64,000 nucleotides of DNA from Halorussus halophilus. Lineage in GTDB: Archaea > Halobacteriota > Halobacteria > Halobacteriales > Haladaptataceae. The first letter of the stretch is position 1. Every line of letters begins with the position of its first letter. Below, in pieces: positions 7,583-16,212 of the stretch. The translations under genes were made by a program, and so were the position numbers. The stretch covers positions 3,472,001 to 3,536,000 of the forward strand of contig NZ_CP044523.1 of assembly GCF_008831545.1 (NCBI RefSeq), given 5' to 3'. The notes under the pieces are model-generated. The model was not told the DNA's origin. It was given only the letters and a program-made list of their open reading frames with translations, and made no database searches.

Positions 7583-8854
7583 ATGGACGACTTCGAAGTG
7601 GGTCGCGAGTTCGCCGTCCAGCGAGACGAGACGGACCCGCTCGCGCCGCTCGCCGACCGATTCTACGACCCCGACGACGAGTGGTACATGGACGGCAACT
7701 CGCTCGGACTGCTCTCGGAGGACGCCGAGGAGGCCCTCGACCAAGCAGTCGAGGAGTGGCGCGAGCAGGCGATTCGTGGCTGGACGGACGCCGACCCGCC
7801 GTGGTTCTACTACGGCGAGCAGTTGGGCGACCGACTCGCGCCCCTCGTAGGGGCCAAACCGGAGGAAGTCGTCGTCGCCAACTCCACGACGGTCAACATC
7901 CACACGCTCGTCGGCACCTTCTACGACCAGACAGAGGGCGCCAAAATCGTCGTGGACGAACTCGACTTTCCGACGGACCACTACGCGATTCGCTCCCAGT
8001 TGCGCCAGCGCGGCGTGGACCCCGACGAGGCACTAACTGTCGTGGAGAGCAAGGACGGCCGAACCATCGAAGAGGAGGACGTAATCGACGCGCTGGACGA
8101 CGACACGGCGATGGTGTTTCTGCCCTCGGTTCTCTATCGGAGCGGCCAGTTACTCGACGTGGAGCGAATCACCAAGGCGGCCCACGAGAAGGACGTGCTG
8201 GCTGGCTTCGACCTCGCCCACTCCGTCGGCGTCGTTCCCCACGACCTCTCCGAAGTCGGCGTCGATTTTGCGGTCTGGTGTAGCTACAAGTACCTCAACG
8301 CCGGTCCCGGTGCAATCGCGGGTCTCTACGTCAACGAACGCCACTTCGGCGAGACGCCAGCACTCGCTGGCTGGTGGGGCCACGAGAAGGACACGCAGTT
8401 CGAGATGCGGACGACCTACACGCCAGCGCAGAGCGCGGGAGCGTTCCAAATCGGGACGATTCCGATTCTCTCGGCGGCCCCGCTCGCTGGCGCGCTCGAA
8501 ATCTTCGAGGAGACGAGTATCGAGGCGATTCGGGAAAAATCGGTCTCGCTTACGGAGTATCTCGTGTTTCTGGTTGACGAGCGATTGGACGACTGCGAAG
8601 TCGGCACGCCCCGAGACTCCGACCGACGAGGCGGCCACGTCGCCATCGAACATCCCGAAGCCTATCGCGTCGGCGAGGCACTGAAAGAGCGCGGCGTCGT
8701 CGTCGATTTCCGCCCCCCGAACGTGGTTCGACTATGCCCATCGCCGCTGTACGTCGGCTACGAGGACGTGTGGGAGGTCGCCGAGGAGTTGCAGGAGATT
8801 TTGGAGACCCGGGAGTACGAGGCGTTCGACACTCGTGGTGATGGGGTGACGTGA
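7583..8854 (+). CDS. kynU: Kynureninase
   Basis: A 423-residue PLP enzyme that cleaves kynurenine to anthranilate and alanine in tryptophan catabolism. The start MDDFEVGREFAVQRDETDPL precedes the family hallmark FYDPDDEWYMDGNSLG. Also visible are ANSTTVNIHTLVGTF, the cofactor-binding aspartate in LAGFDLAHSVG, and WCSYKYLNAGPGA with the PLP lysine at residue 236. Length fits bacterial and haloarchaeal KynU. It is divergent from the esterase by 60 bases. No tryptophan dioxygenase or formamidase gene is adjacent. Confidence 0.9.
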   Translation: MDDFEVGREFAVQRDETDPLAPLADRFYDPDDEWYMDGNSLGLLSEDAEEALDQAVEEWREQAIRGWTDADPPWFYYGEQLGDRLAPLVGAKPEEVVVANSTTVNIHTLVGTFYDQTEGAKIVVDELDFPTDHYAIRSQLRQRGVDPDEALTVVESKDGRTIEEEDVIDALDDDTAMVFLPSVLYRSGQLLDVERITKAAHEKDVLAGFDLAHSVGVVPHDLSEVGVDFAVWCSYKYLNAGPGAIAGLYVNERHFGETPALAGWWGHEKDTQFEMRTTYTPAQSAGAFQIGTIPILSAAPLAGALEIFEETSIEAIREKSVSLTEYLVFLVDERLDDCEVGTPRDSDRRGGHVAIEHPEAYRVGEALKERGVVVDFRPPNVVRLCPSPLYVGYEDVWEVAEELQEILETREYEAFDTRGDGVT

Positions 8855-8890
8855 GACACGAAGGAAGATTTCGCTCTTTTCACCAACCAC

Positions 8891-9022
8891 ACGGCGCGCG
8901 CTGACGAGACCCCCACAGGGTCTCGTCAAACCTGTGCGAGGGATGAGCGAACGAACGTGAGCGAATCGGTTGGGTGGTGTGTGGCCGTCGCGGTGCCGTG
9001 CGGAGCGGTGCGGTCTCATAGG
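8891..9022 (+). repeat. Modular intergenic element, copy A (left and central blocks only)
   Basis: Occupies most of the kynU to MgtE gap. It begins ACGGCGCGCGCTGACG, the family left end. Next come a perfect hairpin GACGAGACCC...GGGTCTCGTC, then GTGCGAGG, GATGAG and the block AATCGGTTGGGTGG. It ends with GTGTGGCCGTCGCGGTG and GTGCGGTCTCATAGG. The last 15 bases also close copy B at 47 kb with one mismatch. There is no open frame of note. The rest of 8855-9099 holds nothing I can identify. Confidence 0.6.
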
Positions 9023-9099
9023 CACCGGAAATAGCACGGTTCCCGTTGCTGTTCTCTACAATGAGTGTTACAGTTCTTGTCCACACTTCCAGAACCTCC

Positions 9100-9657
9100 T
9101 CACACCATCACCTGTACCACCAAGAATAGCACCAGCACACCCAGCACGTCGCAGATGTTCGTCACGACCGGTATCACCACGTCGTCGGGGTCCAACTCGA
9201 ACCGGTATGCGGCGTAGGTCGCCACGAGCGTCACACCAATCGCTACCACTGCCAGCGCCGCACCGCTCGCGAGTGCGACCACCACGACAGTGCCGAGCGG
9301 CAACTGCACACCACCGAGAACGAGTGTCACCGCCCACGCGCCAGCGCCGACGACTGGAAAGACAGTCAGTGCCAGCGCGACCGTCGCTACGGCGTTGCCA
9401 GCCAACTCGTCGTCCCTCGGGTCGAACGAGAGCGTGCCGAGGTGGAACGCCGTCGAGAGGCGCGCGGCCAGCACGCTCCCCAAATTCCCGGCGGTGCCGA
9501 TGATGACCGGCACGAGCGTGAGCAGGGCCGGATACTTGAGCAGTGTCGCCTCGAAACTGCCCAAGACGAGACCGGACAGAATCTCCACGACGGTCAGCGC
9601 GAGCAGGACTGGCAACATCGCTCGCGTGATGGCTCGAATCGTCCACTCCGTCTGCAT
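9100..9657 (-). CDS. MgtE-type magnesium transporter membrane half, second gene
   Basis: A 185-residue protein of about five transmembrane helices matching the MgtE/SLC41 integral membrane domain. It has VPVIIGTAGNLGSVLAARLS, the conserved loop with Gly-Asn that lines the ion pore, and DPDDVVIPVVTNICDVLG, carrying the acidic Mg site. The N-terminal cytosolic and CBS domains of bacterial MgtE are absent. Its ATG directly abuts the stop codon of the upstream half gene, so the two are co-translated and presumably form a heterodimer. Mg or another divalent cation is the likely substrate. Confidence 0.85.
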   Translation of the reverse strand: MQTEWTIRAITRAMLPVLLALTVVEILSGLVLGSFEATLLKYPALLTLVPVIIGTAGNLGSVLAARLSTAFHLGTLSFDPRDDELAGNAVATVALALTVFPVVGAGAWAVTLVLGGVQLPLGTVVVVALASGAALAVVAIGVTLVATYAAYRFELDPDDVVIPVVTNICDVLGVLVLFLVVQVMV

Positions 9658-10239
9658 CTACCCACCTCCGAGGCCGATTCGAAGGACGAATCTGACCGCC
9701 AGCAGGAGAAACGAGATACCGAACACGTCGCCGGTCGTCGTCACCAGCGGGCCGACCAGCGTGTCTGGGTTGTGCCCGCGCGAGAATCCCGCGAAGACGA
9801 CCGACACGACGGCGACGGTCAGCGCACCACCGGACAGCACGCCAGCGACGAGTGCGATGGCGAGGAGCGTCGTAAGCGACGCGACAGGCTCACCGAGAAT
9901 CGAGAGGACCAGAAACGCGACTACGGCGGCGAAACAACTCGCCAGCACACCGTTGCCGAGTGCCGCCAGCACCGCGGCGCGGACTCGGTCGTCCGGCATC
10001 CACTCGGGTTCGACCAGCCCCTGGTGGAGACCCGTGGAGAGTCGCGCGCCGAGCGACCCGTAGACGTTGCCGCGCGTGGCGAGCAATGCGGGCACGAGGA
10101 CAAGCAGTCCGGGGACTGCGCGCAACTCCGCCCGCATGCCGCCCAGCACCGCACCCGCGAACAGGCCCCCGACGACGCTCGTGGCGAGCGCCGGGAGGGC
10201 TTCGCGGTAGGCCTGCCGAGCGACGTCGCGGACTGACAT
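9658..10239 (-). CDS. MgtE-type magnesium transporter membrane half, first gene
   Basis: A 193-residue membrane protein, paralogous to the downstream gene. It has LVLVPALLATRGNVYGSLG as the pore-loop motif (RGN in place of GGN/AGN) and HNPDTLVGPLVTTTGDVFG as the acidic ion-binding helix. About five helices are predicted. No CBS domains are present. Together with the adjoining gene it would rebuild the ten-helix pore made by a homodimer of bacterial MgtE. It is read first in the pair. Confidence 0.85.
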   Translation of the reverse strand: MSVRDVARQAYREALPALATSVVGGLFAGAVLGGMRAELRAVPGLLVLVPALLATRGNVYGSLGARLSTGLHQGLVEPEWMPDDRVRAAVLAALGNGVLASCFAAVVAFLVLSILGEPVASLTTLLAIALVAGVLSGGALTVAVVSVVFAGFSRGHNPDTLVGPLVTTTGDVFGISFLLLAVRFVLRIGLGGG

Positions 10240-10312
10240 CTATCGGGAAATGGCGACCTGCATTCAAAAAACCGGTGTGTGGCGACTGGAGTCCGGTTTA
10301 CTCCAAAACGTC

Positions 10313-11263
10313 CTATTCGAACTGCTCGATAAGCTCAGGCACCACTTCGAACAGGTCGCCGACGATACCGTAGTCGGCGATGTCGAAGATAGGCGCGTTC
10401 GGGTCGGTGTTGATGGCGATAATCGTGTCCGAACCCTTCATGCCAGCGACGTGCTGGACCGCGCCGGAGATACCGATGGCGAGGTACACGTCGGGCGTGA
10501 CGACCTTGCCGGACTGGCCGACCTGCCGGTTCTTCGGCAACCAACCGTTGTCCACGATGGGGCGCGACGAGGAGAGCGTCGCGTCCGTCGCTTCCACGAG
10601 GTCCTCGATGAGCGGCAGGTTCTCCTCTTCCTCGATACCGCGGCCGATGGAAATCAGGAATTCTGCGTCGCTGATGTCCACGTCGCCGCCACCGACCTCT
10701 TCGAAACCGGTGACTCTCGACCCAGTGTCCGTGTCGATGTCGGCTTCGAACTCCGAAATCTCGGCATCGCCGACGCCCTCTGCGGCAGACCACTCCGCGC
10801 CGCGGATGGTGACGGCCTGCTGGTCGCCGCCGACTTCGACGGTCGTCTCGACCTTCGAACCGTACATCTCGCGGGTGACGGTGAGGCTGTCGCCGTACTC
10901 GATGCCGACGGCGTCGGTCGCCAGCGGCAGGTCGAGGCGGTTCGCCACGGCGGGCGCGTAGTCGAGGCCGTTGACGCTGTTAGGCATCAGGACGACCTCG
11001 GGGTCGAGTTCGGCGTGCAGGGCTTCGATGGCCTGCGTGTACACGTCGTGGTTGAACTCCTCGCCCTCGCTGACGGTGTGGACGTAATCGACGCCCTCGC
11101 GGTTCAGGTCGTCCGCGAAGCCAGTAGCATTGCCGCTGATGACGGCGAGATGCAGGTCGCCGCCGCTCTCGTCGGCGAGTTGTCGCCCGGCGGTGATGAC
11201 CTCGTAGCTCACGTCGCGCAGGTCGCCACGGCGGTGTTCGGTGATGGCGAGTACGTCCGTCAT
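10313..11263 (-). CDS. etfA: Electron transfer flavoprotein, alpha subunit
   Basis: A 316-residue EtfA/FixB protein. The N-terminal half (MTDVLAITEHRRGD) is the ETF domain shared with beta. The C-terminal half is the FAD-binding domain, with the signature VYLAIGISGAVQHVAGMKGS followed by IIAINTDPNAPIFDIADYG. It carries FAD and passes electrons from acyl-CoA dehydrogenases or similar enzymes to the quinone pool. It overlaps the upstream beta gene by 4 bases. No ETF:quinone oxidoreductase (FixC/FixX) genes are adjacent. Confidence 0.95.
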   Translation of the reverse strand: MTDVLAITEHRRGDLRDVSYEVITAGRQLADESGGDLHLAVISGNATGFADDLNREGVDYVHTVSEGEEFNHDVYTQAIEALHAELDPEVVLMPNSVNGLDYAPAVANRLDLPLATDAVGIEYGDSLTVTREMYGSKVETTVEVGGDQQAVTIRGAEWSAAEGVGDAEISEFEADIDTDTGSRVTGFEEVGGGDVDISDAEFLISIGRGIEEEENLPLIEDLVEATDATLSSSRPIVDNGWLPKNRQVGQSGKVVTPDVYLAIGISGAVQHVAGMKGSDTIIAINTDPNAPIFDIADYGIVGDLFEVVPELIEQFE

Positions 11264-12051
11264 TGTGCCACCCCCTTCTCGCGGAGGACTTCAGCGAGTT
11301 TCCCGGCGGTCTCGCTGGCGTCGCCTTCGAAGATTTCTGCGTCGCTCTCACTCTCGGGTTCGTACATCGACGTCATCGTCAGGTCGCTCTCGACCGCGTC
11401 GGCGTCGAGACCGATGTCGGCGAGCGTCTTCGGCGCGATTTCCTTGCTCTGAGCCTGTCGGATACCGCGCAGACTCGCGTAGCGCGGTTCGTTGATACCC
11501 GTCTGAATCGTCAGGACGGCCGGAACGTCGATGTCGGTCAGTTCCTCGACGCCACCTTCGAGTTCGCGGTGGACCGACGCGACGCCTTCGTCGGCGTCGA
11601 AGTCGAGCGCGTTGACGACCGCACCCCACTGGAAGCCGATTTCGTCGGCCAGCGAGACGCCCGTCGCACCGAACGCGTCGTCGCCCGCTTGGACGCCGGT
11701 CAGCACGAGGTCGGGCTCCTCTTCTTCGACGACGGCCGCGAGTAGGTTTGTCTTCGTCTCTACGTCGAGCAGGTCAACGCCCTCCAAGGCGTCGTCCCAC
11801 ACGCGAACCGCGCGGTCTGCTCCTTTTGCGAGGGCCATCCGAATCGTCTCGTCGGCACGTTCGGGGCCGATAGTAACGGAGACGACTTCGTCGGCGGGAC
11901 CGTCCTCTTTGAGTTGGACGGCCTCTTCGACGGCGTAGTCGTCCCACTCGTTCAAGTCGTATTCGAGGTAGCGTTCGCCTACCTCGGTCCCCTCGATCTC
12001 GAAGTCGTCAGCGACTTCGGCGACCTCCTTTACAGTCACCAGGACCTTCAT
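11260..12051 (-). CDS. etfB: Electron transfer flavoprotein, beta subunit
   Basis: A 263-residue EtfB/FixA protein beginning MKVLVTVKEVAEVADDFEIE. It shows the beta-subunit signatures ILTGVQAGDDAFG-like (here VLTGVQAGDDAFG), GFQWGAVVNAL and the basic stretch RYASLRGIRQAQSKEI. EtfB binds AMP structurally and contacts the partner dehydrogenase. It is the first gene of the etfBA operon; the 4-base overlap with etfA ensures coupled translation. Confidence 0.95.
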   Translation of the reverse strand: MKVLVTVKEVAEVADDFEIEGTEVGERYLEYDLNEWDDYAVEEAVQLKEDGPADEVVSVTIGPERADETIRMALAKGADRAVRVWDDALEGVDLLDVETKTNLLAAVVEEEEPDLVLTGVQAGDDAFGATGVSLADEIGFQWGAVVNALDFDADEGVASVHRELEGGVEELTDIDVPAVLTIQTGINEPRYASLRGIRQAQSKEIAPKTLADIGLDADAVESDLTMTSMYEPESESDAEIFEGDASETAGKLAEVLREKGVAQ

Positions 12052-12158
12052 GATAAATGGGTCTGCGGCGCGGGGGTAAACGTTTTCGAAACCCGCGACC
12101 GCATGTTAACCGTTTGCTCGCTAACTGACATCCGAAACGTGAACGTGGACTCGTCCGT

Positions 12159-13376
12159 TCAGTCTGTGTCGGTCACGTCCTCGTCGGGGAGCGTGATGAG
12201 GTTCTCGCGGCCGATGCGAAGTTTGTCTACCCTTCCTTCGTCGTTCATCTTCGACAGCAGTTGCGACACCTTCGCGTGCGACCAGTTGGTTTCTTTGACG
12301 ATGGTGCCCTGCTTCATGCGACCGTCGTTCTCGTCTAGCAGGCGCATCACGCGCTCTTCGTCACTCAGTAACTCTGTCGCCCGTTCTTCGTCGCTTGACT
12401 CGTCCGATTCCTCGGTGTCGTCCGCTTCGGCCGAGTCTGGAGACGAGGTAACTGGCCGCTCCGAGCGGTCGTCGGTGTCGGTCGGTTCCGTCTGGGCAGT
12501 GGGTGGCGTCGAATCGCGCTGAGACAGCATGTAGACGCCGCCTCCACCGAGTCCGACGAGTATCACGAGGAGGGCGATGCCCGGTAGGCTAGCGATTTCA
12601 CCCCACGGACCATCATCCGGTGTCGGAGTGTTCCCGGGTCCGTTCGGGTTGAACGTCACGGTCAAATCGGCAGGAGTGAACCGCTTCGGACCTTCGTATC
12701 GGATTTTCCCATCTACGAGATGCGGGTTCCCACTGTAGATTTGGTAGTCTTCGGGCGGATCGATGACGAGCGTCTGCTTTTCGGTCAGTGCTGGAAGCCA
12801 CAGCCCAGACTCCGTCGTGAACACGTCACCGAGCATCACTTGACGCCCAGAGGTACGCGTGAAATTCGTCCACGTGAACGACATTCGAAGCACGCCGACG
12901 CTCCCGTTCTGGGTGATTCGACCCGACCGGGAGACGTTCCGTATCGCCATCTCTCGACTCGTGTTCTCGGCGGCGCGGTCGGCGATTGTCTCGAACGTAT
13001 CTGCGGAGAACCCGACGTCGGAACTTCCTCGCTCGTACTCGCGTGCAAGGCTTTCAAACGCCTCTGTCTCGTTTTCGTCTTGGAGGTGGAATCGTGCAGT
13101 TACGTTCCAGTGTGCGCTCCCAGTCGAACGCAGCGAGATGTACATCGTCGTTCCGTCTCGAACAGTCTCGTTGGTCGCGTTCGACGTTTTGTCGGTACCG
13201 TTGGCTGTCGTCCCATTCGCCGCAGTGCCGGTGCCGTTCGCCGCGGTTCCGTTGACAGCATTCAGGGCAGGTCGTTGGTCTGAAACTGTGTGGTCCGTTG
13301 GCTGACCGACACCGGCACCCACGACGGCGCTCGGGACGAGGAGGAGGGACACGAAGAGGGCGGCAGACCACCGCAT
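12159..13376 (-). CDS. Membrane-spanning HTH regulator with secreted ectodomain (DUF7345/DUF7343-like)
   Basis: A 405-residue protein starting MRWSAALFVSLLLVPSAVVGA, a clear signal sequence. A low-complexity Asn-Gly-Thr stretch rich in N-glycosylation sequons follows. An extracellular domain (about residues 75-265) starts near YISLRSTGSAHWNVTARFHL. One transmembrane helix follows (IALLVILVGLGGGGVYML), then an acidic cytoplasmic linker. A winged helix at the C-terminus (ELLSDEERVMRLLDEN, then KETNWSHAKVSQLLSKMNDE) should bind DNA. The ectodomain resembles DUF7345 and the HTH DUF7343, from memory. This looks like a one-component signal transducer. A divergent secreted-protein gene begins 155 bases away. 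Confidence 0.8.
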   Translation of the reverse strand: MRWSAALFVSLLLVPSAVVGAGVGQPTDHTVSDQRPALNAVNGTAANGTGTAANGTTANGTDKTSNATNETVRDGTTMYISLRSTGSAHWNVTARFHLQDENETEAFESLAREYERGSSDVGFSADTFETIADRAAENTSREMAIRNVSRSGRITQNGSVGVLRMSFTWTNFTRTSGRQVMLGDVFTTESGLWLPALTEKQTLVIDPPEDYQIYSGNPHLVDGKIRYEGPKRFTPADLTVTFNPNGPGNTPTPDDGPWGEIASLPGIALLVILVGLGGGGVYMLSQRDSTPPTAQTEPTDTDDRSERPVTSSPDSAEADDTEESDESSDEERATELLSDEERVMRLLDENDGRMKQGTIVKETNWSHAKVSQLLSKMNDEGRVDKLRIGRENLITLPDEDVTDTD

Positions 13377-13400
13377 ACCGACGCATGAACGCGCCGACAA

Positions 13401-13406
13401 GAAAAT
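13401..13406 (-). promoter_or_regulatory. TATA box of the membrane HTH regulator
   Basis: On the minus strand the sequence GGAAAGTATTTTCTT puts TATTTT about 25-30 bases before the ATG at 13376, the spacing of a leaderless haloarchaeal promoter. Confidence 0.5.
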
Positions 13407-13491
13407 ACTTTCCATCCCGCGATAAAACGTCAGCGGCCTCTTTAAATCGTCTCGACTCCTCTCGGTCGCTCGCGGGGATGTTCATACTTCC

Positions 13492-13519
13492 GTGCGTATT
13501 TTATTGGTGGAGTACGCAC
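13492..13519. promoter_or_regulatory. Inverted repeat straddling the TATA box of the DUF7096-type gene
   Basis: GTGCGTA (13492-13498) and TACGCAC (13513-13519) form a perfect 7-base inverted repeat. The arm centres are 21 bases apart, two turns of the helix. The TATA-like ATTTTATT lies between the arms, and the ATG follows at 13532. This is a plausible repressor operator for a dimeric regulator such as the divergent HTH protein. The link is inference. Confidence 0.5.
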
Positions 13520-13531
13520 TGGACGTTTGTA

Positions 13532-14812
13532 ATGCGATTCGCCCCCGTTATTCTGGCATTACTGCTCGCCCTCTCTCCCGTTGCCGTTGCGACGCAAGCG
13601 ACCGGCCCTACCGACGTCCCAGAGAATTCTTCGGTTGGAAGCTTCGAAAACACCGGTACAACCCAACCAGCAGATAAAAATACGACTGCTGTCCTGACGC
13701 TGGGTACGGCCGAGAAGCGTACGTCGTTCGAGACGGCCTCGATTTCGCTCGGGAATACGTTGGCGACAGACCGAACCAATGTCGAGAACGAATTGAGCAT
13801 CCGCGAACTCGATCGGCAACTTCAGACTGCCGGGAGCAACACGGAGAAGAAACAGATTCTGAATCGGTACCGGTTCAGAATAGAAAACCGAGTCATCTCG
13901 CTGCAAGCGGAAGAACAGCGAGTAACCCAAGCGTTCACCAACGGATCGATCTCGGCGTCCGAGTACGTGCGGGAACTGGGCCGCATCGACGCAGAGGCCG
14001 GAGAGATACTTCGGACTACAGAGGAGTTGAAGCGACAATCTGAGTCGGTTCCTGGTTTTACGATGCCCAACATCAAAGGTACCATCCGAGGGAAACTACT
14101 CTTGGTTCTGGGACCAGTTCGCCATGAAGTGGGGGCATCTCTCCGAGGCGTGGGTGATGCGACTAGGGTGTATATCGCCGCGTCGGAATCCGGAATCGTC
14201 CTCACGACTATCGATGGCGGTCAGTACGTCCGGGAGGTCGTTCGGAGAGACCAACGCAAACCGGGAGCCTCGAAGCAGTTGCGGTTAGACGAAGCGAGGG
14301 CACTCGTCTTCGAACAGTACACGTGGGCTAAAAATCACCAGACGCGAGGGACGAGTACTTCCCCGTACGGCACGACGAACGCATACTCGGCGACGATTGG
14401 GCATCCTCACGGACAACTCACGGCCTACCTCGACAGTGGGACGGAAGCAGTCTTCAAAGAGGTTCAGTATAAGTCGCTGATGGGCAACCAACCACTTCCC
14501 CCAGGCCCCGGTGTGACAAACACCTCCGACAACGTCACGCTCGTCGTCAATCGCACGTATCCCGGCGGGCCGCTTCGCCTCGAACTCCGGAATGAGACCG
14601 GCAGTCCCGTGGACGGTGCAGTGACCGTCGCTGGACACCGAACGTTAGTGACAGGACAAGACGGAGTCGCGTGGACGCTCGGCCCGATTGGAAAGTTCCG
14701 CGTCAGTGGGACCCACGACGGAACGACTGTCAACGTGACTGCCCGTCCGACAAAGCCCAAAGCCGTTTCGCCCAACAATTCCACGAAATCGGCGAGCGCC
14801 ACACCAGCGTAA
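13532..14812 (+). CDS. Secreted DUF7096/DUF7094-like haloarchaeal protein
   Basis: A 426-residue protein with a signal peptide (MRFAPVILALLLALSPVAVA). A Thr/Asn-rich spacer is followed by a long helical, probably coiled-coil region (about 85-175, including SASEYVRELGRIDAEAGEIL). Next is a globular domain with IVLTTIDGGQYVREVV and ATIGHPHGQLTAYLDSGTE. The C-terminal part is beta-rich and Ig-like (about 335-410). It has many N-glycosylation sequons and no transmembrane anchor. The domain order resembles the haloarchaeal DUF7096-DUF7094 proteins, from memory. Function is unknown. It is divergent from the membrane HTH regulator and precedes a pilin-like gene. Confidence 0.75.
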   Translation: MRFAPVILALLLALSPVAVATQATGPTDVPENSSVGSFENTGTTQPADKNTTAVLTLGTAEKRTSFETASISLGNTLATDRTNVENELSIRELDRQLQTAGSNTEKKQILNRYRFRIENRVISLQAEEQRVTQAFTNGSISASEYVRELGRIDAEAGEILRTTEELKRQSESVPGFTMPNIKGTIRGKLLLVLGPVRHEVGASLRGVGDATRVYIAASESGIVLTTIDGGQYVREVVRRDQRKPGASKQLRLDEARALVFEQYTWAKNHQTRGTSTSPYGTTNAYSATIGHPHGQLTAYLDSGTEAVFKEVQYKSLMGNQPLPPGPGVTNTSDNVTLVVNRTYPGGPLRLELRNETGSPVDGAVTVAGHRTLVTGQDGVAWTLGPIGKFRVSGTHDGTTVNVTARPTKPKAVSPNNSTKSASATPA

Positions 14813-14854
14813 CCACACGAACATTCAAATCCGAAGCCGAGACGATTTCGTGAC

Positions 14855-15316
14855 GTGTCGTCTCGTGCGCTCTCCCCCGTTCTGGGAACTGTCCTCTTAC
14901 TGCTAGTTACGACCATCTTAGCCGGAGCTGTCGGCGTCGCTGCGCTCGGAACGACGATGCCGACGCCGCCACCGAACGTCGCTATCGACGTGCAAGTCGA
15001 TGGGACGACAAAGACACTAACGTTCGCTCATCGTGGAGGAGAGACGCTCGACGTGCGCGAACTCTCGATTCAAATCGCAATCGACGGCGTCGCGCTCGAC
15101 TCGCAACCGCCAGTGCCGTTCTTTTCCTCGGAGGGATTTCGACCCGGCCCAACTGGCCCGTTCAACAGCGCCGCCGACCCGAACTGGAGTGCGGGTGAGA
15201 CAGCGAGTTTCCGGCTTGCGAGCACCAACAGTCCCACACTCTCACGCGGGGCGCGCGTGACGGTGAAAATCTACGTTGGGGAGTCACTGATTGGGAGAGA
15301 AGAAACCACCGTTTGA
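14855..15316 (+). CDS. Type IV pilin-like / archaellin-like secreted protein
   Basis: A 153-residue protein with a GTG start: MSSRALSPVLGTVLLLLVTT. The short N-terminus followed by SPVLGT and a long hydrophobic helix is the haloarchaeal type IV pilin signature (DUF1628-type), processed by the prepilin peptidase PibD. The remaining 120 residues form a beta-rich head. The helix would insert in the membrane and build a filament or anchor the head. It lies 42 bases after the secreted DUF7096-like gene and is probably co-transcribed with it. Confidence 0.8.
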   Translation: MSSRALSPVLGTVLLLLVTTILAGAVGVAALGTTMPTPPPNVAIDVQVDGTTKTLTFAHRGGETLDVRELSIQIAIDGVALDSQPPVPFFSSEGFRPGPTGPFNSAADPNWSAGETASFRLASTNSPTLSRGARVTVKIYVGESLIGREETTV

Positions 15317-15357
15317 ATCGCTCGCTGGCGCGCAGAGCGCGCCGTCTCGCTCGCGTT

Positions 15358-15981
15358 CTACTCCTCAGGCACTTTTGCGACTGACGTGATGGCGATGTCG
15401 GGGTCGTAACTCGGCCCCATCTCGCGGTGTCGAACGTCCACGTAGCCCGCTTCTTCGAACATCCGGTCGGCCTCCTCGCGGTCGTAGAACAGCATGATGG
15501 CGTCCGCGAGCTTCTGGAAGACCGTACTCTCGGGGTAGTTCGGGCCGACGATGAGGACCTGCCCGCCGGGTTTGGTGATGCGGCGAATCTCCCGGAGTGC
15601 GAGGATGGGGTTGGGCCAGTACTCGATAGAGCCGGACGACCACACCACGTCGAAGCTGTCCGTCTGGAAGGGGAGGCGTTCGGCGTCGCCGCGCGTGAAA
15701 CTGACGGGGTCGTGTTTGCCGAGTTTCTGCCACGCCTTCTGGAGTTGGTGGACGCTCTGGTCGAGCGCGTAGACGTTGTCGCTGTGTTCGAGTAGGCCTT
15801 CTGTGGCGAATCCAGTGCCACAGCCAACGTCGAGTACTCTGTCGTCCTCGTCGATGTCGAGCATCGACAGCGACTCGTCGCGCATCTCCTCGTTCCAGAT
15901 GAACGGGTTGACTTGGTCGTACACCTTCGAGAGATACTTGTAGAAGAGCCGCGCGTTACTCTTGTTTTCGAGGATACCCAT
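15358..15981 (-). CDS. Class I SAM-dependent methyltransferase (UbiE/MPBQ-like)
   Basis: A 207-residue methyltransferase starting MGILENKSNARLFYKYLSKV. SAM-binding motif I is VLDVGCGTGFAT, followed by ALDQSVHQ (acidic loop position), RGDAERLPFQTDSFDVV and the post-motif GGQVLIVGPNYPEST. The N-terminal YDQVNPFIWNEEMR segment is typical of quinone-ring methyltransferases such as 2-methyl-6-phytylbenzoquinol methyltransferase. A role in menaquinone-type quinone synthesis is therefore possible but unproven. A longer in-frame start exists 39 bases upstream. Confidence 0.8.
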   Translation of the reverse strand: MGILENKSNARLFYKYLSKVYDQVNPFIWNEEMRDESLSMLDIDEDDRVLDVGCGTGFATEGLLEHSDNVYALDQSVHQLQKAWQKLGKHDPVSFTRGDAERLPFQTDSFDVVWSSGSIEYWPNPILALREIRRITKPGGQVLIVGPNYPESTVFQKLADAIMLFYDREEADRMFEEAGYVDVRHREMGPSYDPDIAITSVAKVPEE

Positions 15982-16173
15982 TGACGGCGCTTCGGGCCGC
16001 CAGCCAAATAATCCTGCCATTTCGCCCGGTCGAGTAGGAGCCTTCGAAACTGCTCGAATGCAGCGTCAGTTGGGATAGTAGCGGTACTTTTTCGGAGTTG
16101 GTACAGTGACCCACGCGAGTCACTGACTCACGCGAAAACGGGGAGAAAGTGTCGGGAGAAGGTTCCGCAAGTA

Positions 16174-16180
16174 GTTTATA
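16174..16180 (+). promoter_or_regulatory. TATA box of the A-type ATP synthase operon
   Basis: TTTATA in GTAGTTTATAGCC lies about 36 bases before the ATG of the first gene, predicting a transcript start near 16203 with a very short leader. Confidence 0.55.
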
Positions 16181-16212
16181 GCCGTTCGCGCAAACTTTCG
16201 GACGATTAGTAT

